Assembly: GCA_025359265.1 (NCBI GenBank)
Contig: JANYHB010000001.1
Location: 25,606-89,605 of the forward strand
Direction: 5' to 3'
Length of the DNA: 64,000 nucleotides
Origin: Hyphomicrobiales bacterium
GTDB lineage: Bacteria; Pseudomonadota; Alphaproteobacteria; Rhizobiales; Aestuariivirgaceae
This document shows positions 17,283 through 26,721 of the stretch, piece by piece. The position numbers were made by a program, and so were the translations under genes. Position 1 is the stretch's first letter; each line of letters starts with the position of its first letter. Below the pieces are notes generated by a model, which worked only from the letters and a program-made list of their open reading frames with translations, did no database searches and was not told the origin of the DNA.

Positions 17283-18506
17283 TTATAGTAAAAATTCGCG
17301 TCCGATCTTTACGCGTGCTTGCCCGTTGTAGGCAATGATATCCGCTGTTGCATAGGTTTCAGTAAGGGTGGCGGGCAGAAATGATCCCGTGCCCACCATG
17401 TCGATGGGTGCTTTTGCTGCCCCCATAATCTGGCACTTTTGCGGGTCGAAGCCTGAGGAACCAACAATCATTGCTGCCTTAAATCCAGCCTGATCCAACG
17501 CCCCGCGCGCGTGAATAATCGATGCTACCGACACACCTTTGCCGAAAAGAATTCGGCGTACTTTGTCCACCAGCAAATTGTTCGGATCAAGCTGCACTGT
17601 TCGCCCGCCCAACACCTGTTCGACGATCGCGTATTCGCCGCGCACTTTCAACCAGTTTCCCACCGCCTCAACCGATTTTTCATAATCCAAACCCTCAGCA
17701 AAGCGGCCACCATGTGTGTCAAGCCTGATGCCAAAGCTTTTGCCCCGCCTGTCCAGCTTTTCCTCATCATAAAACCATCTGGCACAGCGCAGGGCGTCTG
17801 CCGTTTCCTGACCGGTATAGTCCACCAGTGCAATCAAGGATGTTGCTTCGGGCAGCGTTTTGTAAAACAGCTTCATCGCTTCCAGCACATCTCCGCCCGC
17901 ATACCCGACAAGAGCGTGCGGCATGGTGCCCATTCCCATCTCTGAGCCAAAAAACGGTGCCGTTAAATCCTGCGATGAACCAATAAATCCTTTCACCGCA
18001 CGATTGGTGGCGCGAGCGGCTTCACTGCCAACTTTGGCGCCATAGGCCGCCAGGATATTCATTTCAGCACCAGAGCCGTGGCGTGCATGCATATCCATGA
18101 AGCCAGCAGCGGGAATGGCCAAGCACATTTCATAAGCGTTATTGGCCGCCACACAGGGAAAGCCGGTTTTCTGCAAGATCAGGGTTTCGATCTCCGAAAG
18201 CTGTTGCAGGGAGCCCGTTATTTCTATCAGTTTGTGCTCGGAGGGTACGACCTCGCCTTCGCTTACAAACCGCTTCACTTTGGCCTCCGGCGCAAAGTGC
18301 TTAATCAGGCGGACCACCGGTTCCAAAGCCGCCACAACACGCCTGCGCATGAACACGGCGAAAGTCACTTCCATGTCACCATTCTCAGCAACGATACTAG
18401 CAGTGTTGGTGAAATATTTATCCGTCTGCGCTGCAATCGGCCCCGCCGCCTCAACAAGTGTGATCATGCGGTCAAGAATTTGGGATTGCGCGGATGATAG
18501 TGTCAT
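17283..18506 (-). CDS. Nicotinate phosphoribosyltransferase-like protein
   Basis: A 407-residue member of the NAPRTase family from MTLSSAQSQ. Blocks supporting this are DKYFTN near the N-terminus, RHGSGAEMN, GSSQDLTAP, GTMPHALVGYAGGDVLEAM and VDYTGQETADALRC. The GTMPHA form is shared with the archaeal/short NAPRTase branch rather than with E. coli PncB, so the preferred substrate (nicotinate, or another base) is uncertain. The start at 18506 avoids the 32-base overlap with the aldolase gene implied by the ORF track. It is last in a run DUF1476-aldolase-NAPRTase. Confidence 0.83.
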   Translation of the reverse strand: MTLSSAQSQILDRMITLVEAAGPIAAQTDKYFTNTASIVAENGDMEVTFAVFMRRRVVAALEPVVRLIKHFAPEAKVKRFVSEGEVVPSEHKLIEITGSLQQLSEIETLILQKTGFPCVAANNAYEMCLAIPAAGFMDMHARHGSGAEMNILAAYGAKVGSEAARATNRAVKGFIGSSQDLTAPFFGSEMGMGTMPHALVGYAGGDVLEAMKLFYKTLPEATSLIALVDYTGQETADALRCARWFYDEEKLDRRGKSFGIRLDTHGGRFAEGLDYEKSVEAVGNWLKVRGEYAIVEQVLGGRTVQLDPNNLLVDKVRRILFGKGVSVASIIHARGALDQAGFKAAMIVGSSGFDPQKCQIMGAAKAPIDMVGTGSFLPATLTETYATADIIAYNGQARVKIGREFLL

Positions 18507-18537
18507 GCGCCAAGGATTAGCGGTTTGGCCAAAAAGG

Positions 18538-19293
18538 TCAAATACCGAGCTGGACCGACACCGCAACACCCATCCTCAGCACGTCATTGTCTGTCACCGC
18601 TGCCAAGAACGTGTAACCCAACGCGTCATATTGGCTGATAATCTGAGGTGTTCCGGCAAAGGCACCTGCCACCAGTTTGTGCGCCCGGGCCACTTCTGCG
18701 ATGCGCTTCATTGCCACAAGATTGGCGGCAGACAACCGATTCAGTTCAGCGCCTTTGGAAAGGGCTATCGACAAGTCTGATGGCCCAACAAACAGCCCGT
18801 CTAGCCCTGGCACGGCGGCAATATCTTCCACCTTGTCCAATGCCTCTTGCGTCTCAATCATCGCAAAAACCAATGAGTCGCGGTTGGCGTCTTTCAAATA
18901 ATCGGCCGCAGATTTGCCAGAGGCTTGCACCATGGCGTAGCCACCCCACGAACGTTGGCCGAGAGGTGGATATTTTGCCGCCTTCACCAAAGCTCGCGCG
19001 TGTTCAACCGAATTGATCATCGGAGCGATAATCACTGAGGAAGCAAAGTCCAATGCTTGACCAATAAGGCCAGGGTCATTCCACAACACCCGCGTGATCA
19101 CAGGCTTGCCCGCAGCAATGATGGCCGCAGCCATCAGGTTGGCCTGGTCCATGCCAATGAGGCCATGTTGCAAATCCAGCGCCACGCCATCAAGCCCGGC
19201 GCGTGCGAGTTGCCCAGCGAGCTGCGCGCCGGGAATGCCCATCCAAGAGAATAAGAAAGGTTTGCCGTCGTGAAGCCTTATCCGCAAATCCAT
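18538..19293 (-). CDS. HpcH/HpaI family aldolase
   Basis: A 251-residue class II pyruvate-type aldolase with a TIM-barrel. Family motifs are AGLDGVALDLQHGLIGMDQ, the base-carrying RVLWNDPG (Arg), IIAPMINSVEHARALVKAAKYPPLGQRSWGG, and metal ligands Glu and Asp in MIETQEAL and FVGPSDLSIAL. These enzymes split 4-hydroxy-2-oxo acids to pyruvate and an aldehyde; the actual substrate is unknown. It begins at the stop of DUF1476 (TAATG, 1-base overlap) and lies 31 bases before the NAPRTase-like gene. Confidence 0.88.
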   Translation of the reverse strand: MDLRIRLHDGKPFLFSWMGIPGAQLAGQLARAGLDGVALDLQHGLIGMDQANLMAAAIIAAGKPVITRVLWNDPGLIGQALDFASSVIIAPMINSVEHARALVKAAKYPPLGQRSWGGYAMVQASGKSAADYLKDANRDSLVFAMIETQEALDKVEDIAAVPGLDGLFVGPSDLSIALSKGAELNRLSAANLVAMKRIAEVARAHKLVAGAFAGTPQIISQYDALGYTFLAAVTDNDVLRMGVAVSVQLGI

Positions 19294-19616
19294 TAGCGGC
19301 CGGCTTTAAGCTGGTCGCGTGCTTCCTGCATTTTCTCGGCCATCATCCGTTCAATCGTGGCGGTTGCAACCTCAACACCTTTTGCGGCAAAGTCTTTTTT
19401 TAATTTATCAATCACATCGCTGTCGCCGTGTTTTTCCAAATCGGTGCTGACCAAGCTTTTGGCATAGGCTTTCGCATCTTCGGCGTTCAAGCCCAGTAGC
19501 CCTGCTGCCCAATGGCCGATAAATCTGTCTCGCCGAGCCCGCGCCCCAAATTCAGCAGATTCTTGTGCGACAAAGCCCGCCTCGGCAGCTTTTTCGCGGT
19601 TGTCGAAAGTTGTCAT
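19293..19616 (-). CDS. DUF1476 protein, F1-ATPase zeta-type inhibitory subunit
   Basis: A 107-residue small helical protein with the family start TTFDNREKAAEAGFV and the conserved FGARARRDRFIGHWAAGLLGL. In Paracoccus and relatives this zeta subunit binds F1-ATPase and blocks its hydrolytic turning; whether it inhibits strongly differs between lineages. GGAG upstream of the ATG is a good ribosome binding site. It is divergent from purC across 200 bases, a pairing common in alphaproteobacteria. Confidence 0.9.
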   Translation of the reverse strand: MTTFDNREKAAEAGFVAQESAEFGARARRDRFIGHWAAGLLGLNAEDAKAYAKSLVSTDLEKHGDSDVIDKLKKDFAAKGVEVATATIERMMAEKMQEARDQLKAGR

Positions 19617-19682
19617 GATTCAGTCTCCTTGGATTTAGCTTTATCACGTAACGCGAAAGGCGCGCAAATCAAGGTGAAAATA

Positions 19683-19706
19683 CGCATTGTGCAGCGCAGC
19701 AATGCG
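19683..19706. repeat. Inverted repeat in the DUF1476-purC divergent spacer
   Basis: CGCATTG (19683-19689) and CAATGCG (19700-19706) are perfect 7-base arms around a 10-base centre. The position between divergent genes makes it an operator candidate. No recognised regulator motif is matched, and a chance occurrence is possible. Confidence 0.35.
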
Positions 19707-19816
19707 GCCTAGAAGACGCGCTTTCCACAGGGGACAGATATATGCATTGGAATCGCACCCAAACAGTCCCCATATGTTAGTATCATCTCCACGGAGCTAG
19801 TTTGAGGATTCTCTCG

Positions 19817-20596
19817 ATGAATGGTAAGCGCACGCGCATCTATGAAGGCAAGGCCAAAATCCTTTACGAGGGGCCTGAGCCTGGCACAGTGATCGTGCAT
19901 TTCAAAGATGACGCCACCGCTTTCGACGGCACCAAGAAAGATGTGATTGATGGCAAGGGTGTGCTCAATCAGCGCATCTCAGACTATATGTTCCAACGCT
20001 TGAATGAGATGGGCATGCCCACGCATTACATCCGCTCGCTGAATATGCGCGAGCAATTGGTGCGCAGCGTGGAAATCATACCGCTGGAAATAGTGGTTCG
20101 CAATGTGGCGGCTGGCTCTCTCGCAAAACGTTTGGGCTTGGAAGAGGGTTCAGCCCTGCCCCGGTCTATTATCGAGTGCTACTATAAAAACGACAAACTG
20201 CATGACCCGATGGTCAATGAGGAACACATCACCGCCTTCGGCTGGGCCACACCCATGGAGATGGACGACATCATGCACATGTCAATCCGCATCAATGATT
20301 TTCTGTCTGGGCTGTTCCTCGGCATCGGCATCAGATTGGTGGATTTCAAATTGGAGTTCGGCCGCTTTGTTGAAAATGACATGATGCGCGTGGTTTTGGC
20401 AGACGAAATCTCCCCCGATAATTGCCGGCTCTGGGACATGCGCAACAACAACGCCAAGTTGGATAAAGACGTCTTCCGCCGTGATTTAGGCAGCTTGGTG
20501 GACGCTTATCACGAGGTGGCCCGGCGTTTGGGCATTATCCAAGAGGGTGAAACGCCAGTGCGCTCACGGCCAAAACTGGTGAAGAGCGATACCTGA
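19817..20596 (+). CDS. purC: SAICAR synthetase
   Basis: Joins aspartate to CAIR in purine synthesis using ATP. The 259-residue protein shows [15 protein letters not shown] (glycine/lysine-rich ATP loop), [31 protein letters not shown] and [15 protein letters not shown]. The ATG at 19817 gives the usual family start ([14 protein letters not shown]) and has GAGGA ten bases upstream; the ORF-track start is a TTG five codons earlier. First gene of a purC-purS-purQ-purL cluster. Confidence 0.95.
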   Translation: MNGKRTRIYEGKAKILYEGPEPGTVIVHFKDDATAFDGTKKDVIDGKGVLNQRISDYMFQRLNEMGMPTHYIRSLNMREQLVRSVEIIPLEIVVRNVAAGSLAKRLGLEEGSALPRSIIECYYKNDKLHDPMVNEEHITAFGWATPMEMDDIMHMSIRINDFLSGLFLGIGIRLVDFKLEFGRFVENDMMRVVLADEISPDNCRLWDMRNNNAKLDKDVFRRDLGSLVDAYHEVARRLGIIQEGETPVRSRPKLVKSDT

Positions 20597-20597
20597 C

Positions 20598-20837
20598 ATG
20601 AAAGCCAAAGTGAAAGTGACGTTGAAAAACGGTGTTCTTGATCCGCAAGGCAAGGCCATCGAAGGCGCATTGGGTTCACTTGGATTTTCCGGCGTGAACA
20701 GCGTGCGCCAAGGCAAATTTTTCGAGGTCGATCTGGATGAAACTGACAAGGCCAAGGCGCAATCCATATTGAAACAAATGTGCGAAAAGCTGATCGCCAA
20801 TACGGTGATTGAGAATTACGAGATCGAGCTGGCTTAG
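20598..20837 (+). CDS. purS: FGAM synthase subunit PurS
   Basis: A 79-residue subunit that bridges PurQ and PurL in the FGAM synthase complex. It has the family pattern KAKVKVTLKNGVLDPQGKAIEGAL and the SVRQGKFFEVDL strand. Organisms with a separate PurS use the short PurL, as seen downstream. It begins 1 base after the purC stop and ends 3 bases before purQ, so all are translated from one message. Confidence 0.95.
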   Translation: MKAKVKVTLKNGVLDPQGKAIEGALGSLGFSGVNSVRQGKFFEVDLDETDKAKAQSILKQMCEKLIANTVIENYEIELA

Positions 20838-20840
20838 ACT

Positions 20841-21503
20841 ATGAAATCCGCCGTGCTCCTTTTCCCAGGAATCAATCGCGACTCTGACATGCTTATGGCG
20901 CTGGAAAAAACCACGGGCAAAAAGCCTCAAGTGGTTTGGCATACGAACACCACCTTGCCTGATGTGGATCTGGTCGTTGTTCCAGGCGGTTTTTCTTATG
21001 GCGATTATCTGCGCTGTGGTGCCATTGCCGCGCGCTCACCTATTATGGCAGATGTGATGGCTAAGGCTTTGAAGGGGCTCAAAGTTCTTGCCATTTGCAA
21101 TGGCTTTCAGATTGTCACCGAAGCCGGGCTTCTGCCGGGTGCGCTGGTGCGCAATGCGCAAATGAAATTTGTCTGCCGTGAAGTTCGCCTGCGGGTGGAA
21201 AACAATCAGACCTTTTTCACCAATAAAATGGCCCAGGGCTCCGTCGTGTCTTGCCCGGTAGCGCACGGCGAAGGCAATTACATCGCTGATAATGAAACGC
21301 TGAAGCGCCTTGAGGGTGAAGGTCGTGTGGTGTTCCGCTATGTCGAAGGCACCAACCCCAATGGCGCGATGAATGACATTGCCGGCATTTGCAATGAAGC
21401 ACGCAACGTGATTGGCATGATGCCCCACCCCGAAAATATGGTTGAAGCACTGCACGGCAAGCAAGATTGCTTGCCTTTGTTTGAAAGTTTGCTGGCAGCG
21501 TGA
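20841..21503 (+). CDS. purQ: FGAM synthase glutaminase subunit PurQ
   Basis: A 220-residue class I glutamine amidotransferase supplying ammonia to PurL. The nucleophile cysteine lies in [19 protein letters not shown], with [13 protein letters not shown] before it and the catalytic His-x-Glu in [10 protein letters not shown] near the C-terminus. Length and order (purS-purQ-purL) are those of the three-subunit FGAM synthase. 62 bases separate it from purL. Confidence 0.96.
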   Translation: MKSAVLLFPGINRDSDMLMALEKTTGKKPQVVWHTNTTLPDVDLVVVPGGFSYGDYLRCGAIAARSPIMADVMAKALKGLKVLAICNGFQIVTEAGLLPGALVRNAQMKFVCREVRLRVENNQTFFTNKMAQGSVVSCPVAHGEGNYIADNETLKRLEGEGRVVFRYVEGTNPNGAMNDIAGICNEARNVIGMMPHPENMVEALHGKQDCLPLFESLLAA

Positions 21504-21565
21504 ATAACGCCTGCATAAATGAAGAATGAGTTGTGAATCTCAAGGCTGACAATTAAACGGCGGGC

Positions 21566-23761
21566 ATGAGTACGCTGTCTGAACCTGCCATCACCTCTGA
21601 CATTGTCGCCGCGCATGGCCTTAAGCCTGATGAATTTCAGCGGTTTTTGAACCTTCTGGGTCGCACTCCCACGATGACAGAGCTGGGCATTTGCTCAGCC
21701 ATGTGGAACGAGCATTGTTCTTATAAATCATCGAAAAAATGGCTAAAGACTTTGCCAACTACGGGGTCGCGCGTGATCTGCGGTCCCGGCGAAAATGCTG
21801 GTGTTGTTGATATTGATGATGGCCAGGCCATCGTGTTTAAAATGGAAAGCCACAACCACCCCAGTTTCATCGAACCGTATCAAGGCTCAGCCACCGGCGT
21901 TGGAGGAATTTTGCGTGACGTGTTTACGATGGGGGCTAGGCCCATTGCAGCCCTCAATGCCCTGCGCTTCGGGGAACCATCGCATCCCAAAACACGCCAT
22001 CTTGTTTCAGGCGTGGTAGCAGGCGTTGGCGGTTACGGAAATTCTTTCGGCGTGCCAACGCTGGGCGGCGAAGTAAATTTCCACAAACGCTATAACGGCA
22101 ATATCCTGGTTAATGCCATGGCCGTGGGTCTGGCTGATGCCGACAAGATTTTTTATTCCAAGGCCAAAGGTGTTGGCCTGCCCGTGGTTTATCTCGGCGC
22201 GAAAACCGGGCGTGACGGGATTCATGGCGCCACAATGGCGTCTGCTGCGTTTGAGGCCGACGCTGATGAAAAACGGCCAACCGTGCAAGTGGGTGATCCC
22301 TTCACCGAAAAATGCCTGCTGGAAGCCTGCATGGAATTGATGGCATCTGGCGCCGTGATTGCCATTCAGGATATGGGCGCCGCGGGCCTCACGTCTTCCG
22401 CGGTCGAAATGGGCGCCAAGGGAAATCTCGGCATTGAACTTGATCTCGATAACGTGCCATGCCGCGAAGAAGGCATGAGCGCTTACGAAATGATGCTGTC
22501 CGAATCGCAAGAGCGCATGTTGATGGTGTTGCGACCTGAGAAAGAAAAACAGGCCGAAGCCATTTTTCTGAAATGGGGTCTGGATTTCGCCATCATTGGC
22601 AAAACCACCAACACGCTGCGCTTTGTGATCAAACACCAAGGCCAGGTGAAAGCTGATTTGCCCATCAAAGAAATGGGTGACAATGCGCCGGAATATGACC
22701 GGCCATGGACAGGGCCAAAACAACTGCCGCGATTGGAGCCGGAAGATGTGGCAGCGCCAGTTGATTTGCAATTGGCCTTGCTGCAAATTCTTGGCTCGCC
22801 AGATATGTGTTCGAGGCGTTGGGTGTGGCAGCAATATGATACTCTGGTGCAATCCAACTCCGCGCAAATCCCCGGCGGGGATGCAGGCGTAGTGCGCATT
22901 ACCGACAAAAAGGCCATCGCCGTCACATCAGATGTTACCCCGCGCTATGTTGAGGCTGATCCATTTGAGGGCGGCAAGCAAGCGGTGGCAGAAAGCTGGC
23001 GGAACCTCACATGCGTGGGGGCCACGCCTATTGCTTTCACCGATAATTTGAATTTCGGCAACCCAGAGCGCCCCGAAATTATGGGCCAATTGGTTTGCGC
23101 CATCAAAGGCATTGGTAAGGCTGCCCGCGCACTGGATTATCCGGTCGTATCAGGTAACGTGTCACTCTATAATGAAACCATGGGCCAAGGCATCCTGCCC
23201 ACGCCCACCATCGGCGGTGTTGGGTTGTTGGCTGATCTCACCAAAATGATGACCAGCCGTTTTAAGCAAGCCGGCGACTTGATCATCCTCATCGGGGGCC
23301 ACGGCAGAGAAATGGGTCAATCAATCTATCTGCGCGAAGTGCTGGGCCGCGAAGAAGGTGCGCCGCCGCCCGTTGATTTGGCCACCGAACGCAAAAATGG
23401 CGATTTCGTCCGTGCACTGATCAATGAGCGCGCTGTGACAGCCGTGCATGACATTTCAGATGGCGGCCTGGCCATTGCCGTCATCGAGATGGCGCTGCCC
23501 ACCAGCTTCGGCGCAAAGTTGGAAGCGTTAAACCATATTGCTTTATTTGCCGAAGACCAGGCCCGCTATGTGCTCACAGCATCTCCAGCCTGCGCTATGG
23601 CCCTTCTGGCAGCAGCGCATAAGCAGGGTGTTGAGGCTTCCGTCATTGGAGAAGTGACTGCCGATCCGCGTTTGAATTTGGGTGTGAATGGGCATATCGA
23701 CATGGCAAAATTGCGCAGTGCTCACGAAGATTGGTTTCCTGATTTTATGAAGGGTGCCTGA
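21566..23761 (+). CDS. purL: FGAM synthase catalytic subunit PurL (short form)
   Basis: The 731-residue ATP-dependent subunit converts FGAR to FGAM with ammonia from PurQ. The length fits the short PurL form, lacking the amidotransferase domain. Conserved segments include [54 protein letters not shown], and in the second half [20 protein letters not shown] and [13 protein letters not shown]. These are the two AIRS-like halves of the enzyme, each with N- and C-terminal domains. Confidence 0.96.
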   Translation: MSTLSEPAITSDIVAAHGLKPDEFQRFLNLLGRTPTMTELGICSAMWNEHCSYKSSKKWLKTLPTTGSRVICGPGENAGVVDIDDGQAIVFKMESHNHPSFIEPYQGSATGVGGILRDVFTMGARPIAALNALRFGEPSHPKTRHLVSGVVAGVGGYGNSFGVPTLGGEVNFHKRYNGNILVNAMAVGLADADKIFYSKAKGVGLPVVYLGAKTGRDGIHGATMASAAFEADADEKRPTVQVGDPFTEKCLLEACMELMASGAVIAIQDMGAAGLTSSAVEMGAKGNLGIELDLDNVPCREEGMSAYEMMLSESQERMLMVLRPEKEKQAEAIFLKWGLDFAIIGKTTNTLRFVIKHQGQVKADLPIKEMGDNAPEYDRPWTGPKQLPRLEPEDVAAPVDLQLALLQILGSPDMCSRRWVWQQYDTLVQSNSAQIPGGDAGVVRITDKKAIAVTSDVTPRYVEADPFEGGKQAVAESWRNLTCVGATPIAFTDNLNFGNPERPEIMGQLVCAIKGIGKAARALDYPVVSGNVSLYNETMGQGILPTPTIGGVGLLADLTKMMTSRFKQAGDLIILIGGHGREMGQSIYLREVLGREEGAPPPVDLATERKNGDFVRALINERAVTAVHDISDGGLAIAVIEMALPTSFGAKLEALNHIALFAEDQARYVLTASPACAMALLAAAHKQGVEASVIGEVTADPRLNLGVNGHIDMAKLRSAHEDWFPDFMKGA

Positions 23762-23826
23762 TATGAGGAACCAATTGCCCACAAAGACGTTGAACAGGGT
23801 GCATCAATAAATTCAGGATTACCGCG

Positions 23827-24309
23827 ATGAACCGCAAGACCTCCTACGCAATTGTTTTGGCGCTCGCGGGCGTGCTTTCTTCCGCTCTAGTTTCTTCCAC
23901 TCAGGCAGCAACCACCGGCATTAAAGCGGGTGTTTTGCAGTGCGTGGTTGCGCCCGGCGTCGGCTTCGTCATCGGCTCATCCAAAGACGTTCGTTGCACG
24001 TTTAGAGGCCAAGGCCGGGTTGAACGTTATCGCGGCTCCACAGGAAAATTGGGCCTCGATATCGGCGTGACCAATAAATCCTATCTCAGCTGGCTTGTAT
24101 TTGCGCCAGGTAAAGTCGGTCGCGGTGCCCTGGCTGGCACTTATGTGGGCGCTTCGGCGCAAGCCACGGTGATAGCAGGCTTAGGAGCGAACGTGTTGGT
24201 GGGCGGTTCTAGCCAAAGCATCAACCTGCAACCCCTTTCAACTCAGGGCCAAACTGGCTTGAACATCGCCGCTGGTTTTGCGAGCCTTGATCTAACCGCC
24301 GTTCGCTAA
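23827..24309 (+). CDS. Secreted DUF992 domain protein
   Basis: A 160-residue protein with a signal peptide (MNRKTSYAIVLALAGVLSSALVSSTQA) and a DUF992 domain: KAGVLQCVVAPGVGFVIGSSKDVRCTF, then GLDIGVTNKSYLSWLVFAP and the glycine-rich GTYVGASAQATVIAGLGANVLVGG. Two cysteines near the start of the domain (LQCV, VRCTF) may form a disulfide. The family is widespread in Rhizobiales, periplasmic or outer-membrane associated, and of unknown function. It has its own terminator directly downstream. Confidence 0.88.
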   Translation: MNRKTSYAIVLALAGVLSSALVSSTQAATTGIKAGVLQCVVAPGVGFVIGSSKDVRCTFRGQGRVERYRGSTGKLGLDIGVTNKSYLSWLVFAPGKVGRGALAGTYVGASAQATVIAGLGANVLVGGSSQSINLQPLSTQGQTGLNIAAGFASLDLTAVR

Positions 24310-24333
24310 CCCATTTCCAACTCATATCATCAA

Positions 24334-24361
24334 CCGTTCTGCGAAGTCAGGGCGGGTTTTT
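24334..24361 (+). terminator. Rho-independent terminator after the DUF992 gene
   Basis: CCGTTCTG and CAGGGCGG form an 8-pair stem with two G-U pairs around a 6-base loop, followed by GTTTTT. It is 25 bases after the DUF992 stop. Confidence 0.65.
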
Positions 24362-24377
24362 CTTTGTGTGTTCCGCA

Positions 24378-24406
24378 TTGAAGATCAAACAATGTCCAGC
24401 TATATT
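24378..24406 (+). promoter_or_regulatory. Candidate promoter for bolA-grxD-gst
   Basis: TTGAAG at 24378-24383, a 17-base spacer and TATATT at 24401-24406. It lies between the DUF992 terminator and bolA, with a predicted start about 30 bases before the ATG. Confidence 0.55.
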
Positions 24407-24442
24407 GAACTTCAAGATCGAACCCCATGAAAGCATAGCCCC

Positions 24443-24679
24443 ATGGCCATGACTGCCCCAGAGATTGAACGCTTCATCAAAGAAGCTTTACCTGATGCTA
24501 CGATCACCATCAGTGACTTGGCGGGTGATGGCAACCACTATTCCGCCAATGTGATCTCCTCTGCCTTCGCCGGCAAAAATCGTGTGCAACAGCACCAAAT
24601 GGTTTATGCCGCATTGAAAGGCCGCATGGGCGGCGAACTCCATGCCCTAGCTCTGCAAACTTCACCCCCACAGGATTGA
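24443..24679 (+). CDS. BolA family protein
   Basis: A 78-residue protein with the BolA/IbaG-type core: [23 protein letters not shown], then [27 protein letters not shown]. The conserved His in QHQMVY is an iron-sulfur ligand in BolA-glutaredoxin complexes. Its partner, a CGFS monothiol glutaredoxin, is the next gene with a 5-base gap, the usual pairing for iron-sulfur trafficking. The start may be at 24443 or two codons later. Confidence 0.93.
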   Translation: MAMTAPEIERFIKEALPDATITISDLAGDGNHYSANVISSAFAGKNRVQQHQMVYAALKGRMGGELHALALQTSPPQD

Positions 24680-24684
24680 ACCCG

Positions 24685-25002
24685 ATGACCATTCACGAAC
24701 AAATCGACAAAGACGTAAAATCCAATGATATCGTACTGTATATGAAGGGCACAGCCGATATGCCGCAATGTGGCTTTTCCGGACGCTCGGTGCAAATTCT
24801 GCAGCACCTTGGCGTGCCATTTAAAGATGTCAATGTTCTGGCCAGTGACGAGCTGCGTCAAGGCATTAAGGATTACACCAACTGGCCCACCGTGCCGCAG
24901 CTTTATGTGAAGGGCGAATTTGTGGGTGGCGCCGATATTCTGATGGAAATGTATCAGTCGGGAGAGTTGAAGCAACTGCTGGCTGATAAGGGCGTGGCCT
25001 AG
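24685..25002 (+). CDS. grxD: Monothiol glutaredoxin, Grx4 family
   Basis: A 105-residue CGFS glutaredoxin: [30 protein letters not shown] shows the active-site CGFS, and [20 protein letters not shown] holds the glutathione-binding TVP-type loop. These proteins carry a glutathione-ligated [2Fe-2S] cluster with BolA. The ATG at 24685 sits 5 bases after the bolA stop; the TTG used by the ORF track would overlap bolA. Confidence 0.95.
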   Translation: MTIHEQIDKDVKSNDIVLYMKGTADMPQCGFSGRSVQILQHLGVPFKDVNVLASDELRQGIKDYTNWPTVPQLYVKGEFVGGADILMEMYQSGELKQLLADKGVA

Positions 25003-25007
25003 CCACC

Positions 25008-25625
25008 ATGCTGACGCTGTACTCAGGGGCCAAAACGTGTTCGCTCGCCTGCGCCATCGCTTTGGAAGAAGTGGGAGCGGATTATAATGTGGTGAAAATG
25101 GATTTGCCCGGCGGCGAGTTGCGCAGTGCCGCCTATCTGGCCAAGAACCCCAAAGGCCGCGTGCCGGCATTGGCAACGGACAAAGGCATCATCACCGAAG
25201 TTTTGGCGATCATGGCTTATGTCGCCCAGACCCATCCCAAGGTGCAGCTGGCACCAACTGATCCTTTTGATTTTGCCCGGATGCAGAGCTTTAACTCTTA
25301 TCTTTCATCAACCGTCCATGTGAACCACGCGCATAATCGCCGCGGTGCACGGTGGAGCGACGATCCCGCCGTGGTCGAAGCGATGAAAATCAAAGTGCCC
25401 CAGAATATGTCAGATTGTTATGCGCTGATCGAGAATGGCATGTTGCAAGCCCCGTGGGTGTTGGGCCAAAACTATAGTTTGGCCGACGGTTATCTCTTCA
25501 CCATTTCTGGCTGGCTTGCCGGTGATCACGTAGACATTGCCAAGTTCCCACGCGTGCATGATCATTTCAAGCGCGTCGGCGAACGCCCCGCCGTGAAGAG
25601 TGCCGTTGAAAAACATGGCGGCTAA
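25008..25625 (+). CDS. Glutathione S-transferase family protein
   Basis: A 205-residue GST with an N-terminal thioredoxin-like domain (LTLYSGAKTCSLACAIALEE; KNPKGRVPALATDKGIITEVLAI with the cis-Pro and the E-V/S glutathione contact) and an all-helical C-terminal domain. The active-site residue is likely Ser/Cys in the first loop, as in beta or related classes. The substrate is unknown. It follows grxD by 5 bases and overlaps the next gene by 11 bases. Confidence 0.9.
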   Translation: MLTLYSGAKTCSLACAIALEEVGADYNVVKMDLPGGELRSAAYLAKNPKGRVPALATDKGIITEVLAIMAYVAQTHPKVQLAPTDPFDFARMQSFNSYLSSTVHVNHAHNRRGARWSDDPAVVEAMKIKVPQNMSDCYALIENGMLQAPWVLGQNYSLADGYLFTISGWLAGDHVDIAKFPRVHDHFKRVGERPAVKSAVEKHGG

Positions 25626-26721
25626 AGCGGCAAGGCCGGGCTTTTTGGCACTCGCCTGCGCGCTCGTCACCGCTCCCGCTTTTGCCGATGTTGTGGTCGG
25701 CGTGGCAGCCCCGCTTTCCGGACAATACCAGCCTTTCGGCCAGCAGATGTTGACGGGTGTTCGCGCCGCCATCGACAGCCAAAATGCCAAAGGCGGATTG
25801 GGCGGCGAGCAAATTACTCTCGTTTCAGCCGATGATGCCTGTGACAACATGAAGGCCGAAGAAGCAGCACAAAAATTGATTGCAGCGCATGTGGATGTGG
25901 TGATCGGGCACTTCTGCTCCAACCCATCTTTGGTTGGCGCAAAACTTTATGAAAAAGCTGGCATCACTATCATTGCTCCCACGGCCGTATTGCCAGCCTT
26001 CACCGAAAGTGCTCTCGCAAACGTGGTGCGAATATCCACCCGCTATGATGCGCAAGGCAGATTTGCCGCTGCCCGTATTTTGGCCAAACGCCCAAACGCC
26101 AAACTGGCTTTGGTGGATGATGGCACGGCACAAATGAAAGAAATCACCGCCAGTTTCGTCACAACCTATGCCAAAGCGTTTGCGATTTCCGCCAGTATTA
26201 CGCCAGACCAGAAGGACTTCGCAGATCTGGTTGCCAAGATGAAGGCGGCAAATATCGATACGCTTTACATCGCCGCCGCCGCAACAGATGCAGGGTGCCT
26301 GACGGCCCAAGCCCAAGCCGCAGCTTTGCCACTCAAACGCTATGGCCCTGATACGCTGCTGGCCGATCAATTCTGGGAAGCTTCTGGTCCCGCCGGTGAA
26401 GGCACTTTGGTCAGCTTCCCGAGTGATCCCACTTTATCAAGGCCTGCCAAAGCGTTGGCTGCTGATATGAAGCTTTTAGGAGAGGCACCCGACGGCCCGG
26501 CACTAGCGTCCTACGCCGCGTCCCAGCTGTATTTTTCTGCCGCTGGTGGCAGGTCACATAGTGGCCTGGGGATTGCTGCTGCTTTAAAATCCGGCGATTC
26601 TTTTGAAACGATCCTCGGCCCAATGTCTTTCGACGCCAAGGGCGATGCGCAAGCCTTGCGCTTCTCATGGTTTTCGTGGAACAACGGGGTTTATCAAACC
26701 ATCGCAGCAGAAAGCCCCTAA
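25615..26721 (+). CDS. Periplasmic branched-chain amino acid-type ABC substrate-binding protein (orphan)
   Basis: A 368-residue type I periplasmic binding protein (LivK/Peripla_BP_6). The signal peptide runs MAAKAARPGFLALACALVTAPAFA, and the mature start DVVVGVAAPLSGQYQPFGQQM and QKLIAAHVDVVIGHFCSNPS are characteristic. Ligands for this fold range from amino acids to amides and aromatics. No permease or ATPase gene is adjacent, so it either shares a transporter encoded elsewhere or senses. The ATG at 25615 overlaps gst by 11 bases, and the stop overlaps the next start (TAATG). Confidence 0.88.
   Translation: MAAKAARPGFLALACALVTAPAFADVVVGVAAPLSGQYQPFGQQMLTGVRAAIDSQNAKGGLGGEQITLVSADDACDNMKAEEAAQKLIAAHVDVVIGHFCSNPSLVGAKLYEKAGITIIAPTAVLPAFTESALANVVRISTRYDAQGRFAAARILAKRPNAKLALVDDGTAQMKEITASFVTTYAKAFAISASITPDQKDFADLVAKMKAANIDTLYIAAAATDAGCLTAQAQAAALPLKRYGPDTLLADQFWEASGPAGEGTLVSFPSDPTLSRPAKALAADMKLLGEAPDGPALASYAASQLYFSAAGGRSHSGLGIAAALKSGDSFETILGPMSFDAKGDAQALRFSWFSWNNGVYQTIAAESP

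Noticed and set aside
22007-22867. 286-residue minus-strand ORF
   Set aside because: Antisense shadow of purL with no recognisable domains.
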